In this document: one piece after another, positions 44,633 to 53,870 of the stretch
How the letters are laid out: the number at the start of each line of letters is the position of its first letter
Position numbering within the stretch: position 1 is the first letter of the stretch
DNA from: Bacillota bacterium
GTDB lineage: Bacteria; Bacillota; Clostridia; Lachnospirales; Lachnospiraceae
DNA: 64,000 nt
Direction: 5' to 3'
Assembly (NCBI GenBank): GCA_023435895.1
Contig: JAEZLH010000005.1
Span: forward strand, 1 to 64,000
Position numbers and translations under genes: made by a program
The notes under the pieces: model-generated
What the model saw: the letters and a program-made list of their open reading frames with translations, nothing else
Told to the model about the DNA's origin: nothing
Database searches by the model: none

Positions 44633-44768
44633 ACCAATTGCCAATGAACTCTGTTAAAAACCTTTTGCACCTTAAATCAATAATTAATTGTACAAGCACG
44701 GCATTATATATCATAAACCATCAATCGGTTAATATAATGTAATAATATAAAACGGTTATGGAGGGGTT

Positions 44769-45731
44769 ATGAAGAAGGTACTTCGAAAAACGATATTTGT
44801 TTGTATATTGGTTCTGTTGCTTCCCTTTGCTGTTACACTATATTTTAACAGCACAAAGGATAATATAAAGACAATCCAGACCATGAATTTCACAATTTAT
44901 AATGAAGAAAACGGCTCCAAGGATGAACTCTCCTTCGATCGTTATTTATTAGGTGTCATTGCAGCGAATATGCCTGCCGGCTATCAACCGGAAGCGTTAA
45001 AAGCTCAGGCTGTTATTGCAAGAACTTATGCACTGTATAATATGGCACTGCTCCATGAAGGGGCTTCTGACAAAAAAACCTTCACCACCTCTGAGCTTGG
45101 TCTGTCTTATATTAGTTTGGATTCTTTAAAGAAGTTTTGGGGAAATGATTATCAGGATTATTTTAATAAAATAGAAGATGCTCTTACTTCTACCAAGGAT
45201 CAGGTCTTAGTTTATAATGACCAATTGATCCTACCGGTATTTTTTGATACCGGCTGCGGCTTTACCAGAAATGCCTCCGAGGTTTGGGGTGTAGATGTTC
45301 CCTATCTGGTCAGTATCCCAAGCAAGCAAGATGTAACCTCAACTCACTATCTTCAGATAGAGGAATATAACATTAAAGATCTTATTGCAATTTTAAATAA
45401 ATATTATACGAAAGTCACCCTCTCTGAAACTGATTTTTTTAAACAGATTAAAATCACCTCAAGAGACAGTGCCGGCTATGTACTTAAGTTGGAACTTAAC
45501 GGTCAGAGTGTATCCGGAGAGGAATTTATTAAGGTGGTAGGTCTCCCCTCCAGTCATTTTTATATTGAAGAATACGACAAAAAGGTTCGTATTATCTGTA
45601 ACGGCTCCGGCCACGGCATCGGCTTAAGTCAATACGGTGCCAATGCCATGGCAGAAGAGGGTTCTCTTTATAAAGAAATTTTGAATTATTATTATACCAA
45701 TGTAAAGCTTGCCACCATTTCAGAAAAATAG
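44769..45731 (+). CDS. spoIID: stage II sporulation protein D (SpoIID), catalytic Glu replaced
   Basis: 320 residues, GGAGGGGTT before the ATG. One membrane segment (about 8-27), then the SpoIID domain: FDRYLLGVIAANMPAGYQPEALKAQAVIARTYALYN (57-92 in pattern), FFDTGCGFTRNASEVWG, and the C-terminal GSGHGIGLSQYGANAMAEEG. SpoIID is the lytic transglycosylase of the engulfment complex with SpoIIM and SpoIIP. Its catalytic Glu normally stands in AxEMP; here the codon is AAT and the residue is N67 (AANMP). The protein may therefore be inactive or a SpoIID-like paralogue. It is not in the usual spoIID-spoIIID setting. Confidence 0.88.
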   Translation: MKKVLRKTIFVCILVLLLPFAVTLYFNSTKDNIKTIQTMNFTIYNEENGSKDELSFDRYLLGVIAANMPAGYQPEALKAQAVIARTYALYNMALLHEGASDKKTFTTSELGLSYISLDSLKKFWGNDYQDYFNKIEDALTSTKDQVLVYNDQLILPVFFDTGCGFTRNASEVWGVDVPYLVSIPSKQDVTSTHYLQIEEYNIKDLIAILNKYYTKVTLSETDFFKQIKITSRDSAGYVLKLELNGQSVSGEEFIKVVGLPSSHFYIEEYDKKVRIICNGSGHGIGLSQYGANAMAEEGSLYKEILNYYYTNVKLATISEK

Positions 45732-45793
45732 GGAGTACGTATGACTCAATAACTTGTTGATTTGGTGAGGATGCTATTAACCGAGCGCCATAC

Positions 45794-45950
45794 TATACTA
45801 TCGTATTACCAATGCTTTATATACTATCTTATTATCAATACTTTATATACTATCGTATTTACCAATGCCTTATATACTATCGTATCACCAATGCTTTATA
45901 TACTATCATATCACCAACGCTTTATATACTATCGTATCACCAACGCTTTA
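45794..45950. repeat. 26-bp minisatellite, six copies
   Basis: Six consecutive copies of TATACTATCGTATCACCAATGCTTTA-like units (five of 26 bp, one of 27 bp), ending at 45950. It fills most of the gap between the convergent stop codons of spoIID (45731) and the transglutaminase gene (45953). Copies differ at a few positions (ACCAATG, ACCAACG, ATCAATA). Confidence 0.92.
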
Positions 45951-45952
45951 TG

Positions 45953-48346
45953 CTATCCTCTCTTCCCTCCTGCTAGGAAGAAAAATTCATCAAGCCATAA
46001 CGTATAGAATTTCTTCTCTTTTTTATATCGAAGATAAAGTTCCTCTCGAAGAGCCTCAACTTTGGCGTATTCTTTTTCACTAACCGAAGCATTTGCATAA
46101 CGATAACGCATATAAATATCTGCAACCTCTCGGAATGTTACCTGTTCATAATCACAGTTATCCTTTATGCGATTTGCTAACATCCTGATTGTCTCCTGAC
46201 TTCCCAAGGTATAGCCGGACTTCGCAAGAAGTCTTAATATACGCAGAAATTCCATATACATTTTTTTGCTGTAATCTGCTTTCTTGAATTCAAGCTTGTA
46301 ACGAATACTTAACACCTGATAGAACAAGAAGACCGTTACCAAGAAGGTACCGATTACCGCAGCAAATAATATAACCAGGGTATTGTTCTCATTATCCTGT
46401 TGTTGTGCCGGTGTTGTAGGGTTTATGGGTTTTGGGCTTGTTGTTACCTGAGGATTATTATAATAGTCAGAAGGGTCTTTATCACCCTCGTCCGTGTTTG
46501 TTGCTTCTTCCGCCCATTTGGTATACCGGTTATTGTTAAAGGGTGCGGTAGCTTCAAAAGGTATCCATCCAACCCCATTAAGATAAGCTTCTGCCCAAGC
46601 ATGCGCGCTGTCATTGCGAATTTGATAATTATCTTTTGTAAATTCATTCATTTTGGCAGCATACCCTTCCACGTAACGTGTGGGGATTCCAATGCATCTC
46701 CCCATAATTGCCATTGCTGTGCCAAAAAAAGTACAATAGCCCTGCTTACTATCAAACAGAAAATAGTCAACAAAATCCTGCCCTTTCGGCACTTTCTCTG
46801 TTTTGAGGGTATAAGTATAACTTTGCAAATACTTCTCTAACGCCTTTAATTTGTCATAATTATTATCATAACCATCCGTTATACTATATGCTAATTCTCT
46901 AATCCGTTCCGGAAGATCTTTTGGTAATTGCAGATATACGGAGCGGATAATTTCCTCTCTCTCCTTTAACTTCTGGTAGTTCTCACTCATTCGTTCCATA
47001 TCAAACATAAAACCGCTGTTTATGGAGAACTGTTCCAAAAGCTTTATCTTCTTCTCACTGACCGGCTGGGGCTGGGTATAGGTAAAGGAGTCTGCCTCCC
47101 TTAACATCTGCCTGAAGGCCTTTCCCTCCAAATTCAGATCCACATAGTCCACGGAATAATCGGTTCCTTTTCCATATCGATGAGAAAAGGAGACCTGAGG
47201 TGCTTCTTCAAACATTTCATAGTTGGGTCCGCTCTCAATATTACCGGTCTTGAGCGGATAAAAAACAGACTTCGTCTTCATATTGTTAAATATAATATGA
47301 ATTCTTTGTTTTTGAAGGAAATTGTATCTTTCTAAGGTTGTTTCATCCTGTCTGGAAAGGGCATAGAATAGTTCCAAATAGTCTAGTCCGTAATCCCTCT
47401 CCCCCTTTAGAAAGTTATTATTATTTTTTTCCCAGCTATGTCCGGTATAGGTTTCATTGATAGAACCAATCAGATATAATTTTGAGCCGCTTCCTAACCC
47501 AGAGGTCTGAAGTGCCACCTTTGTGTCTGTGGAAAGTTTTTTCCCTCCCTCCAACTTACTGCCTTCCTCCGAAAAGCCCGATACGCTAAAGAATGCGCTG
47601 CCATTACCAAAATGATAATTCCAATCCAGCTGCCACTGTTCAATTCTTTCCTTCACCTCTTTATAGGTACTTTTTACGAAGGTCCACTGAATGGGCTCGG
47701 GTTTTGAAGGAAGTAGGACTACCAGAGCTGCAAGCATGAGACATATGGGTGCAAGATATAAAATTCCTTCTTTTTTATCCTGTCTTCCTATCTTCCTACT
47801 ATGAAGAATGCCATAAAACTCGACTACCACTGTTAGCAGATAAAAGATACAAATTCCTACAACCGCTTTTGTGATATCAGCTTTACTTACCGCAAGTATA
47901 ACCATGGTCGCTACGATTGCAATAGCAAGGCATATTTTTGTGATTTCCAGCTTCATGAGCAGATAGAATATGACTGCTCCCACTATCGCCGCAATAACTA
48001 TAATAAAATCAGCATAGTAAGACTTATACAGATAGCTCTCCCCTCCATACACCCTGCACCAGTTGAGAAAGTCTTTCATCCAGCTTAAGGGGTTCAGCTT
48101 CATAATCCATAATATCAGTCCTAATAGTACAAATATGCCGGCGAGAAGGATATAACTGATGATATTTTTACGATTCAAAATAAATAAATTAATCAAAAGA
48201 GCCGGAAGCAGTGAAAGTACTGCGGACAAAACAATCGGTACCTTTAGTAAAAAGTATTGATCCAATACCAGCACGAAAGCCCAGGTTAGAGCCATGCTAA
48301 GTACCGCATGATATGCCTGATATAATTTTTCCCTATCCTTTAACAT
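45953..48346 (-). CDS. transglutaminase-like membrane protein
   Basis: 797 residues. About eight N-terminal membrane segments (10-215), an extracytoplasmic part (about 220-680) and a last membrane segment (about 683-703) with a helical cytoplasmic tail. The transglutaminase core lies within the external part: C538 (QGYCTFFGTAMAIMGRC), H582 (DSAHAWAEAYL) and E598 (PFEATAPF) where the family more often has Asp. A Thr/Pro/Asn-rich linker precedes the last helix. It is the third gene of a moxR-DUF58-transglutaminase set, a conserved trio thought to build a membrane complex. The 3' end abuts the minisatellite. Confidence 0.9.
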   Translation of the reverse strand: MLKDREKLYQAYHAVLSMALTWAFVLVLDQYFLLKVPIVLSAVLSLLPALLINLFILNRKNIISYILLAGIFVLLGLILWIMKLNPLSWMKDFLNWCRVYGGESYLYKSYYADFIIVIAAIVGAVIFYLLMKLEITKICLAIAIVATMVILAVSKADITKAVVGICIFYLLTVVVEFYGILHSRKIGRQDKKEGILYLAPICLMLAALVVLLPSKPEPIQWTFVKSTYKEVKERIEQWQLDWNYHFGNGSAFFSVSGFSEEGSKLEGGKKLSTDTKVALQTSGLGSGSKLYLIGSINETYTGHSWEKNNNNFLKGERDYGLDYLELFYALSRQDETTLERYNFLQKQRIHIIFNNMKTKSVFYPLKTGNIESGPNYEMFEEAPQVSFSHRYGKGTDYSVDYVDLNLEGKAFRQMLREADSFTYTQPQPVSEKKIKLLEQFSINSGFMFDMERMSENYQKLKEREEIIRSVYLQLPKDLPERIRELAYSITDGYDNNYDKLKALEKYLQSYTYTLKTEKVPKGQDFVDYFLFDSKQGYCTFFGTAMAIMGRCIGIPTRYVEGYAAKMNEFTKDNYQIRNDSAHAWAEAYLNGVGWIPFEATAPFNNNRYTKWAEEATNTDEGDKDPSDYYNNPQVTTSPKPINPTTPAQQQDNENNTLVILFAAVIGTFLVTVFLFYQVLSIRYKLEFKKADYSKKMYMEFLRILRLLAKSGYTLGSQETIRMLANRIKDNCDYEQVTFREVADIYMRYRYANASVSEKEYAKVEALREELYLRYKKEKKFYTLWLDEFFFLAGGKRG

Positions 48347-48535
48347 TCCTTCCCCCCTTAAGTTAACTTCATTTGGCTAATGACGAAACATTATTATTAC
48401 TGGTATTGTACCATAACAGATAAGAGCTCCTCCCACCTCTCCAACACTTCTTCGAGATTAGCAGACACTGCAAAATTGTATCTGTTGTGAATATAATAAG
48501 TATGATTATACTGTTCGAAGCACCTAACTCCTTAA

Positions 48536-49729
48536 TTATGCTGTTCCCTTGGTAAGTACTTCCCCTATTTCATCCTCGGACATAATTTGATATACACTGA
48601 TTCCCGATGCTTTCATACCTGATATTAAGTCCTTGGTTTCCTGGGTGATATCATCACTCACGAACAGAATTGTAACAGGACTGCCACCTTGTACCAGATT
48701 AAGAGCAGCTACATATAACTCTTTCGATAGAAGATGTGTTACCACAACGCAAAATACTCCTTGATTACCTGGTCTGCTATATTCTAGTATTAGCTCCTGT
48801 ACAGGCAACTGGCTACGAAAGTATATCTTTGCACAGGTTTTATAAAACGCATTGAATTCTTCTTTATTACGGATGGTGACTTTCATCCGTTCCCCCATTT
48901 CATAAATGATATGGGAGGTTGTTCTTTGGGTCGCATAATAATTTGAAATTCCAAGCACACTTTCAATAATTTTGTCCTCGGTTATGACTACCTTCAGTTC
49001 CTCTTCCTGTGGCTTTCTTAGGTCCATAAAAATAGCGATTTGTGCCTTGGGAATATATTGATACTTCCTAGAGATAAGTTCCTGCATTCTTGCGGATAGC
49101 TTCCAATGTACCTTTTTTCTGGAATCCCCCGGCAGATATTTTCTTACTTCCGTATCCAGTTCCTCCTCCGCTGTATTGCTAAAACGAAGCGGGTTCTTAA
49201 CATCACTTTGAGAAGGGGCGATGACTAGGCGATCTATGGGTACTATACGGGGCAGCACCGTTGCCTTAAGCTTTGTCCCTATGGGATAAGTAATCGTAAA
49301 CAGATACAAAAAATCTGTAACCTCAATGGAATCCACTCCAATGTAATACTCCCCACGATAATTGCATTTTAGCCTGGTCTTAAGTCGTTCGCTCTCATTG
49401 GGAAGGAGGCTGTATTGTGCAACCTGATCCGCCGCCTCAATGGTAGATTTGTCTTTTAAAAAGTTTACCTTAATGTTACGAAAGGTCACATAATCCTCAT
49501 TCGCAACAACAAATGCATAGGGAATCCAGTCACCTTTTACGACCAGATAATTATCCAGCGACTGATATATCTTAAATCTGGCATAAACATATACGGTATA
49601 TAAAAATGATGTTATCGGCAAAAATATGGCCAAATAAAATAGTGCATATGAAATATTACCGCCGTAATACGAGGCAAATACACCACAAACAATAATGAGA
49701 GCCAAACAGATGATACGATTTATTTTCAT
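48536..49729 (-). CDS. DUF58 (VWA-like) protein
   Basis: 397 residues. Two N-terminal membrane segments (about 4-20 and 25-45), then a beta-rich region (to about 180), then the DUF58 motif RKYLPGDSRKKVHWKLSARMQELISRKY (about 193-220), followed by a VWA-like fold starting IAIFMDLRK with a MIDAS-type Asp. It ends with a CVVVTHLLSKELY strand and helix. It lies 14 nt after moxR and 189 nt before the transglutaminase gene. In this trio the MoxR ATPase is thought to act on the VWA-like protein as a chaperone. Confidence 0.9.
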   Translation of the reverse strand: MKINRIICLALIIVCGVFASYYGGNISYALFYLAIFLPITSFLYTVYVYARFKIYQSLDNYLVVKGDWIPYAFVVANEDYVTFRNIKVNFLKDKSTIEAADQVAQYSLLPNESERLKTRLKCNYRGEYYIGVDSIEVTDFLYLFTITYPIGTKLKATVLPRIVPIDRLVIAPSQSDVKNPLRFSNTAEEELDTEVRKYLPGDSRKKVHWKLSARMQELISRKYQYIPKAQIAIFMDLRKPQEEELKVVITEDKIIESVLGISNYYATQRTTSHIIYEMGERMKVTIRNKEEFNAFYKTCAKIYFRSQLPVQELILEYSRPGNQGVFCVVVTHLLSKELYVAALNLVQGGSPVTILFVSDDITQETKDLISGMKASGISVYQIMSEDEIGEVLTKGTA

Positions 49730-49743
49730 ACCTGCCTTCCCAT

Positions 49744-50688
49744 CTAAACGGAAGCTAGCACGGGTACCGGTATTTTCGCTACTATGTTCTTCAATACCTT
49801 CTCCGGCTTCATTTGAGATAGTCTTGCCTCGGGGGACATGATAATTCGGTGTGCTAATACCGGTTGAATTAATTTCATAATATCATCCGGGATACAGTAA
49901 GTTCTTCCCTCAAGATATGCAAGCGCCTGACTAGCCCTTAATAAAGCTAAGGTTGCTCTAGGACTGGCTCCAAGTAAAATATTACTGTCCTTTCTTGTCT
50001 CCTGTATGATTTTTGTTGCGTAAATTACCAGATCCTGATTAATCTTAACGTGCTCTACTTCCTTTTGCATTGAGATGATGCTATCCTGATCCGCCGATGC
50101 TTCCAGCTTCTGTGTTAATTGACCTTTCAGATAGCGATCCACCATCACCTTCTCATCTCCTGCCTGGGGATAACCGATGGATAGCTTCATCATAAAACGA
50201 TCCAGCTGCGCCTCGGGGAGGTTATAGGTTCCCAGATAATCCACCGGATTCTGGGTTGCAATCACCATGAACGGAAGTGCAATCGGATAAGTAATTCCAT
50301 CAACTGTAACCTGTTTTTCTTCCATGGCTTCTAAAAGGCTTGCCTGGGTTTTGGGAGAAGTTCGATTAATCTCATCCGCCAGGATGATATGATCCATAAT
50401 TGCTCCCTTTGAATATTCGAATTTTCCTGACTGCATGTTGTAGACTGATAGACCCGTCACATCACTGGGAAGTGTATCCGGTGTAAACTGTATTCTTGTA
50501 AAGCCACAATTAATTGTTTGTGCAAGCGTCTTTGCCAGCGTAGTCTTTCCTACCCCCGGTACATCCTCTAACAAAAGATGCCCGCCGGCCAATAGTGTTA
50601 CCAGAGTAAGTTCAATAACTTCTCTCTTACCCACAATAATCTGCTCCATGTTGCGTATCATATTTAATAATCTCGGCTGATTCTCCAT
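49744..50688 (-). CDS. MoxR family AAA+ ATPase
   Basis: 314 residues from the ATG at 50688 with GGAGG 5 nt upstream; another ATG four codons earlier overlaps that site. Walker A GVGKTTLAKTLA in LLLEDVPGVGKTT (about 36-48), Walker B ILADEINRTSPKTQ (about 99-112), sensor 1 VIATQNPVDYLGTYNLPEAQLDRF (about 145-168, with the arginine finger) and the C-terminal lid with sensor 2 (GASPRATLALLRASQA). First gene of the trio with DUF58 and transglutaminase genes. A branched RNA element with a terminator lies about 155 nt upstream. Confidence 0.94.
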   Translation of the reverse strand: MENQPRLLNMIRNMEQIIVGKREVIELTLVTLLAGGHLLLEDVPGVGKTTLAKTLAQTINCGFTRIQFTPDTLPSDVTGLSVYNMQSGKFEYSKGAIMDHIILADEINRTSPKTQASLLEAMEEKQVTVDGITYPIALPFMVIATQNPVDYLGTYNLPEAQLDRFMMKLSIGYPQAGDEKVMVDRYLKGQLTQKLEASADQDSIISMQKEVEHVKINQDLVIYATKIIQETRKDSNILLGASPRATLALLRASQALAYLEGRTYCIPDDIMKLIQPVLAHRIIMSPEARLSQMKPEKVLKNIVAKIPVPVLASV

Positions 50689-50842
50689 CCCATCCTCCAT
50701 TCCAGAAAGCCCTTCCTCATGGTTACTAATTTCATATTATTTTTGTCAAAATATACTACAATTATAACGGCTGGTGATTTTTACCGCAAGAAATAAATAC
50801 AATATATTATAATTTTTAGAAAAAAATTCATATATATCGCAC

Positions 50843-50948
50843 AAAAAAGCCTTTCAGTTTCTAAAATGGTAGCTAGGTTTCTCCCTAAAACCATTTTGGA
50901 GCAGACTCCTGTCCTGCTGGCAAGAGTCAACTCCTATTACTGAAAGGC
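50843..50948 (-). ncRNA. three-way-junction RNA element ending in a terminator
   Basis: On the minus strand the outer stem GCCTTTCAGT/ACTGAAAGGC (50939-50948 with 50849-50858) encloses two hairpins. The first is GGAGTTGACTC/GAGTCTGCTCC (50924-50934 with 50898-50908). The second is AAAATGGT/ACCATTTT (50890-50897 with 50863-50870), extended by TAGG/CCTA. Six T follow the outer stem. It lies about 180 nt after mtnN and 155 nt before moxR. It could be an elaborate terminator of mtnN, an attenuator of moxR or a small RNA. I recognise no known family. Confidence 0.6.
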
Positions 50949-51059
50949 ATTGATGAAATATATGCTTGTATTTAATTATTGATTTGCTTGAAGGCTATAG
51001 ATGAATGCTTTGATTGAATGTAATGATTTACTCTGTCTCTACCTAATTAATTCTCAAAC

Positions 51060-51110
51060 TATGCATAGTGCCACATTATTCTTTTGAAGCATAGTGCTAC
51101 ATTATTCTTC
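51060..51110. repeat. short direct repeat
   Basis: Two copies of GCATAGTGCCACATTATTCTT (the second with one change) lie just after the mtnN stop codon. Between this and the RNA element nothing else is seen. Confidence 0.6.
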
Positions 51111-51125
51111 TCGTGCCTATCACCT

Positions 51126-51824
51126 CTATAGTTGCTTCAGCAAGCCCTCCAAAAGCTTTACACCATTCTCAATGGCAATATGTTCAAAGTCAGTATATGA
51201 CATATGAGCACTATTATCCGCTTTATCTGAAATCGCACGTATGATAAGGAACGGAAGCCCGTTCAGGTATGCGGTGTGGGCAATTGCTGCTCCTTCCATT
51301 TCGGTACAATAGCCCTCGAACTTCTCCACAAGCCATTCCTTCTTGCCATTATCCGATACGAACTGATCTCCGCTTACCACTCTTCCTACATGAACGCCAA
51401 CCTCCGGCAATACTTCTTGGCATACCTTCTTTGTGAGCTCGATTAGCTTTTTATCTGCTTCAAAGATAGAGTTCTCCATTCTTGGTATCATTCCATGTTC
51501 ATATCCGAATGCGGTAGCGTCCATATCATGCTGCAGCGTATCCGTTGATAATACGATATCAGCAATCTCTATCTCATTACGTAAGGAGCCCGCAACACCT
51601 GTATTGATTACTGCTTCCACCTGATATAAATCGGCTAGTATTTGGGTACACACTGCTGCGTTCACCTTACCAATTCCACAACGTACCACAACAACATCCT
51701 TCCCTTGTAGTGTTCCTTCGCAAAATTCCATGGACGCAATTGTTTTTACCTTTTTATCCACTAGACGACTCATTAGGATTGCAACCTCTTCATCCATGGC
51801 GCCGATAATTCCGATTTTCTTCAT
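51126..51824 (-). CDS. mtnN: 5'-methylthioadenosine/S-adenosylhomocysteine nucleosidase
   Basis: 232 residues, the family length; GGAGG before the ATG. It cleaves MTA and SAH to adenine and a thio-ribose, removing SAM by-products. Start MKKIGIIGAMDEEVAIL with the conserved Glu at 12-13; NTGVAGSL (about 75-82); the ribose-binding VVSGDQFV (about 148-155); EMEGAAIAH (about 173-181, with the Met and Glu that hold the ribose); and the catalytic Asp in RAISDKAD (about 197). Single-gene unit. Confidence 0.96.
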   Translation of the reverse strand: MKKIGIIGAMDEEVAILMSRLVDKKVKTIASMEFCEGTLQGKDVVVVRCGIGKVNAAVCTQILADLYQVEAVINTGVAGSLRNEIEIADIVLSTDTLQHDMDATAFGYEHGMIPRMENSIFEADKKLIELTKKVCQEVLPEVGVHVGRVVSGDQFVSDNGKKEWLVEKFEGYCTEMEGAAIAHTAYLNGLPFLIIRAISDKADNSAHMSYTDFEHIAIENGVKLLEGLLKQL

Positions 51825-51937
51825 TTTATATCCTCCGTTTAGCTCGTTGTATTTCTATTTATATTTTTCTAATATACTTTTATAGGCTTTAACTACCTGT
51901 AGATAAGGATTTCCTTTAAGCCTACTTCAAATGATTT

Positions 51938-52321
51938 TTACTTACTCTCAATTCGATTTCCCTTATCATCAAAATGTTTCTTTAACTCCTTCTCTACCGG
52001 AGGAATCGTTGCAATAATTCCTATGGTTTCAATGGTTACCCAAATCACCAAAGTGACTCCCTGTACTACATCACTTTTATTATACGTCAGTAAACTGATA
52101 ACCAATCCGATAATAGCGAAGATGATACCCATTCTTATATTGATCAATCCACTGTACCGATTTGCAAACTCCCAGGTATCCTGATTTCTCATGGAACGAG
52201 CGGTTCGATATCCATAAATATAGTTGATCTTTGTAGATACATTACGAAATACAAAGCCAAGAATAATGATTATAATCGGTATCAGTAAGTTAAATGTAAA
52301 AATAAATATTGTTGTTCCCAT
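51938..52321 (-). CDS. SdpI family membrane protein
   Basis: 127 residues with three membrane segments (about 4-24, 60-78 and 86-104). The SdpI pattern is present: INYIYGYRTARSMRNQDTWEFANRYSG (32-58), i.e. the G-Y-R-T...S...N...W...A-N motif. SdpI in Bacillus protects against the SdpC toxin, but this short form without the DUF1648 part is widespread and unassigned. It stands alone; its start has only a weak ribosome binding site (AATAAGAG). Confidence 0.85.
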   Translation of the reverse strand: MGTTIFIFTFNLLIPIIIIILGFVFRNVSTKINYIYGYRTARSMRNQDTWEFANRYSGLINIRMGIIFAIIGLVISLLTYNKSDVVQGVTLVIWVTIETIGIIATIPPVEKELKKHFDDKGNRIESK

Positions 52322-52439
52322 CTCTTATTCCCTTCTACTTTCTATAATTAGTAATTGCAAAAACAATATTATTGCTGTAATTGTGTGCACATTAATTCTA
52401 TTATTGAGTTTTGATATTACCTAATCTATACTACACTCT

Positions 52440-53054
52440 TTAAAGACGGATCAGTTCTTCTTTCACCTTCTGATAAATGATATTACAGCGTCCGACTCCC
52501 TCGTTGAATAGTTGCTCCGCTCTGTCATTGAGCAATAAGGCATATTCGCGGTTCTTCATAGACCTTGTGTTACAATATACATTCATTATCGCACCTTCCA
52601 TTGCACTTTTGCAAGAGGAAGCTGCAACCGCCACATCACTTATCACTAGCTTTGCACCTTTCTCAAAGAGTTCTTCCAGGATATCAATGCTTTGCCCTAC
52701 CTCTTCAAGAAGCTCCAGTGGCACAGTCGCAGCCTCAATAAGTGCCTTCTCCATAATTAATTCTCTATCTGGTGCCTCTACGGGTAATCGGTATGCTCTT
52801 GATAAGGGTTCAAATGCTTCTCCATCCTTCTGAATCAGTTCAAGCAGCCGTTTGGTACAATTTGTGGTGCGTTCCAATAAACTGCTCATATCCAGTTCCT
52901 CTTGAAAGCCCTTCTGCCTTCTGGTGGTTATATTAGCAACCATTGCACAAAGCGCCAGCCCAATGGCCCCAATTAGCGCACTTGCTCCCCCTCCTCCTGG
53001 AATCGGAGCATCCGAAGACAGCTCTTTTATAAAATCTTCCATTGTTTTGTTCAT
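52440..53054 (-). CDS. cyclodeaminase/cyclohydrolase family protein
   Basis: 204 residues from the ATG at 53054 (GGAGG 6 nt upstream). It matches the formiminotransferase-cyclodeaminase C-terminal fold, an all-helical domain: MEDFIKELSSDAPIPGGGGASALIGAIGLALCAMVANIT (the P-G-G-G-x-x-A signature at about 17-26), then helices with AYRLPVEAPDRE and KGAKLVISDVAVAASSCKSAMEGAIMNVYCNT. Stand-alone members act as methenyl-tetrahydrofolate cyclohydrolases (FchA) or cyclodeaminases in one-carbon metabolism. No folate gene is adjacent, so which reaction it performs is open. Confidence 0.88.
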   Translation of the reverse strand: MNKTMEDFIKELSSDAPIPGGGGASALIGAIGLALCAMVANITTRRQKGFQEELDMSSLLERTTNCTKRLLELIQKDGEAFEPLSRAYRLPVEAPDRELIMEKALIEAATVPLELLEEVGQSIDILEELFEKGAKLVISDVAVAASSCKSAMEGAIMNVYCNTRSMKNREYALLLNDRAEQLFNEGVGRCNIIYQKVKEELIRL

Positions 53055-53156
53055 GCGGTACCTCCAGTTCTGTAATTCATCCACGATAAAACCAAATAAG
53101 AATCTCCTTCCATGGGAACATCCCTATCCATTCTTGTTCAACATATGCAAAGCGTC

Positions 53157-53396
53157 TTACTGTAGTTCAATTGCCCAAAATATCCCTATGATTGTTAATA
53201 GTAGAAACACCAACATAATAGTTTTGATATCGGATAATAGTTTATTCTGTTGTTTTATCAACTTTATAATATCCTCTTCATAGTCATTATGTTTATCCCC
53301 ACTTGATATAATGGACTTAGCACCTACTCTAAGGTCAATATGACTACCCTGCTTCGGTTTTTCTTCATTCTGGTATTGTAACATTCTTTCTTCCAT
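53157..53396 (-). CDS. small protein with C-terminal membrane anchor
   Basis: 79 residues from the ATG at 53396 (AGGAG 10 nt upstream; a TTG six bases earlier is possible). A polar N-terminus with a coiled-coil-prone stretch (YEEDIIKLIKQQNKLLSDIK, about 40-59) is followed by a single membrane segment to the end (IMLVFLLLTIIGIFWAIEL). It looks like a tail-anchored protein. No family recognised. It lies 102 nt upstream of the cyclodeaminase gene on the same strand and may share its transcript. Confidence 0.6.
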   Translation of the reverse strand: MEERMLQYQNEEKPKQGSHIDLRVGAKSIISSGDKHNDYEEDIIKLIKQQNKLLSDIKTIMLVFLLLTIIGIFWAIELQ

Positions 53397-53618
53397 AATC
53401 AACATTCTCCTTCACAATTTATCGCCCAAATAAACTGATTTATATCGTAAGGTTTATTAACATTTTGTTCATTTCATTATATCCTAGCAGGTTATCCTTG
53501 TAAATTTGAAATTAAGGCATTGCAAAAAATATAGCTGTGAGATACAATGTACTCGATTATGAGTGCCCTGTAGCACCCAAAACTCATAAAATATATTAAC
53601 TAAAGGAAGGGTAATACT

Positions 53619-53870
53619 ATGACATATAAACCATCCGGCGTATGCAGCCGTGAAATAAACTTTGAAATTGATGAAGCAACAGGAGTAATTAATAATGTAG
53701 AATTTATCGGAGGATGTGCAGGTAATGCCAGCGGTCTATCAAGCCTTTTAGTTGGTATGAAGGTTGATGAAGTAATTAATCGACTAGATGGAATTCACTG
53801 TGGTTTTCGTCCGACCTCCTGTCCGGATCAATTAGCAAGAGCATTAAAAGAATGGAGGAAGAATGCATGA
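53619..53870 (+). CDS. TSCPD domain protein (TIGR03905)
   Basis: 83 residues, AAGGAAGG before the ATG. The whole protein is one TSCPD domain: KPSGVCSREINFEIDEATGVINNVEFIGGCAGNASGLSSLLVGM and the eponymous C-x-x-RPTSCPDQLARAL near the end, with four conserved cysteines (CS, GGC, HC, SC). The domain occurs alone and at the end of some ribonucleotide reductases; its job is unknown, perhaps metal binding. Its stop overlaps the murG start (ATGA), so the two are translationally coupled. Confidence 0.9.
   Translation: MTYKPSGVCSREINFEIDEATGVINNVEFIGGCAGNASGLSSLLVGMKVDEVINRLDGIHCGFRPTSCPDQLARALKEWRKNA

Noticed and set aside
45731..45953. A CRISPR array at the 26-bp repeats
   Set aside because: Units are contiguous without spacers, and no cas gene is present.
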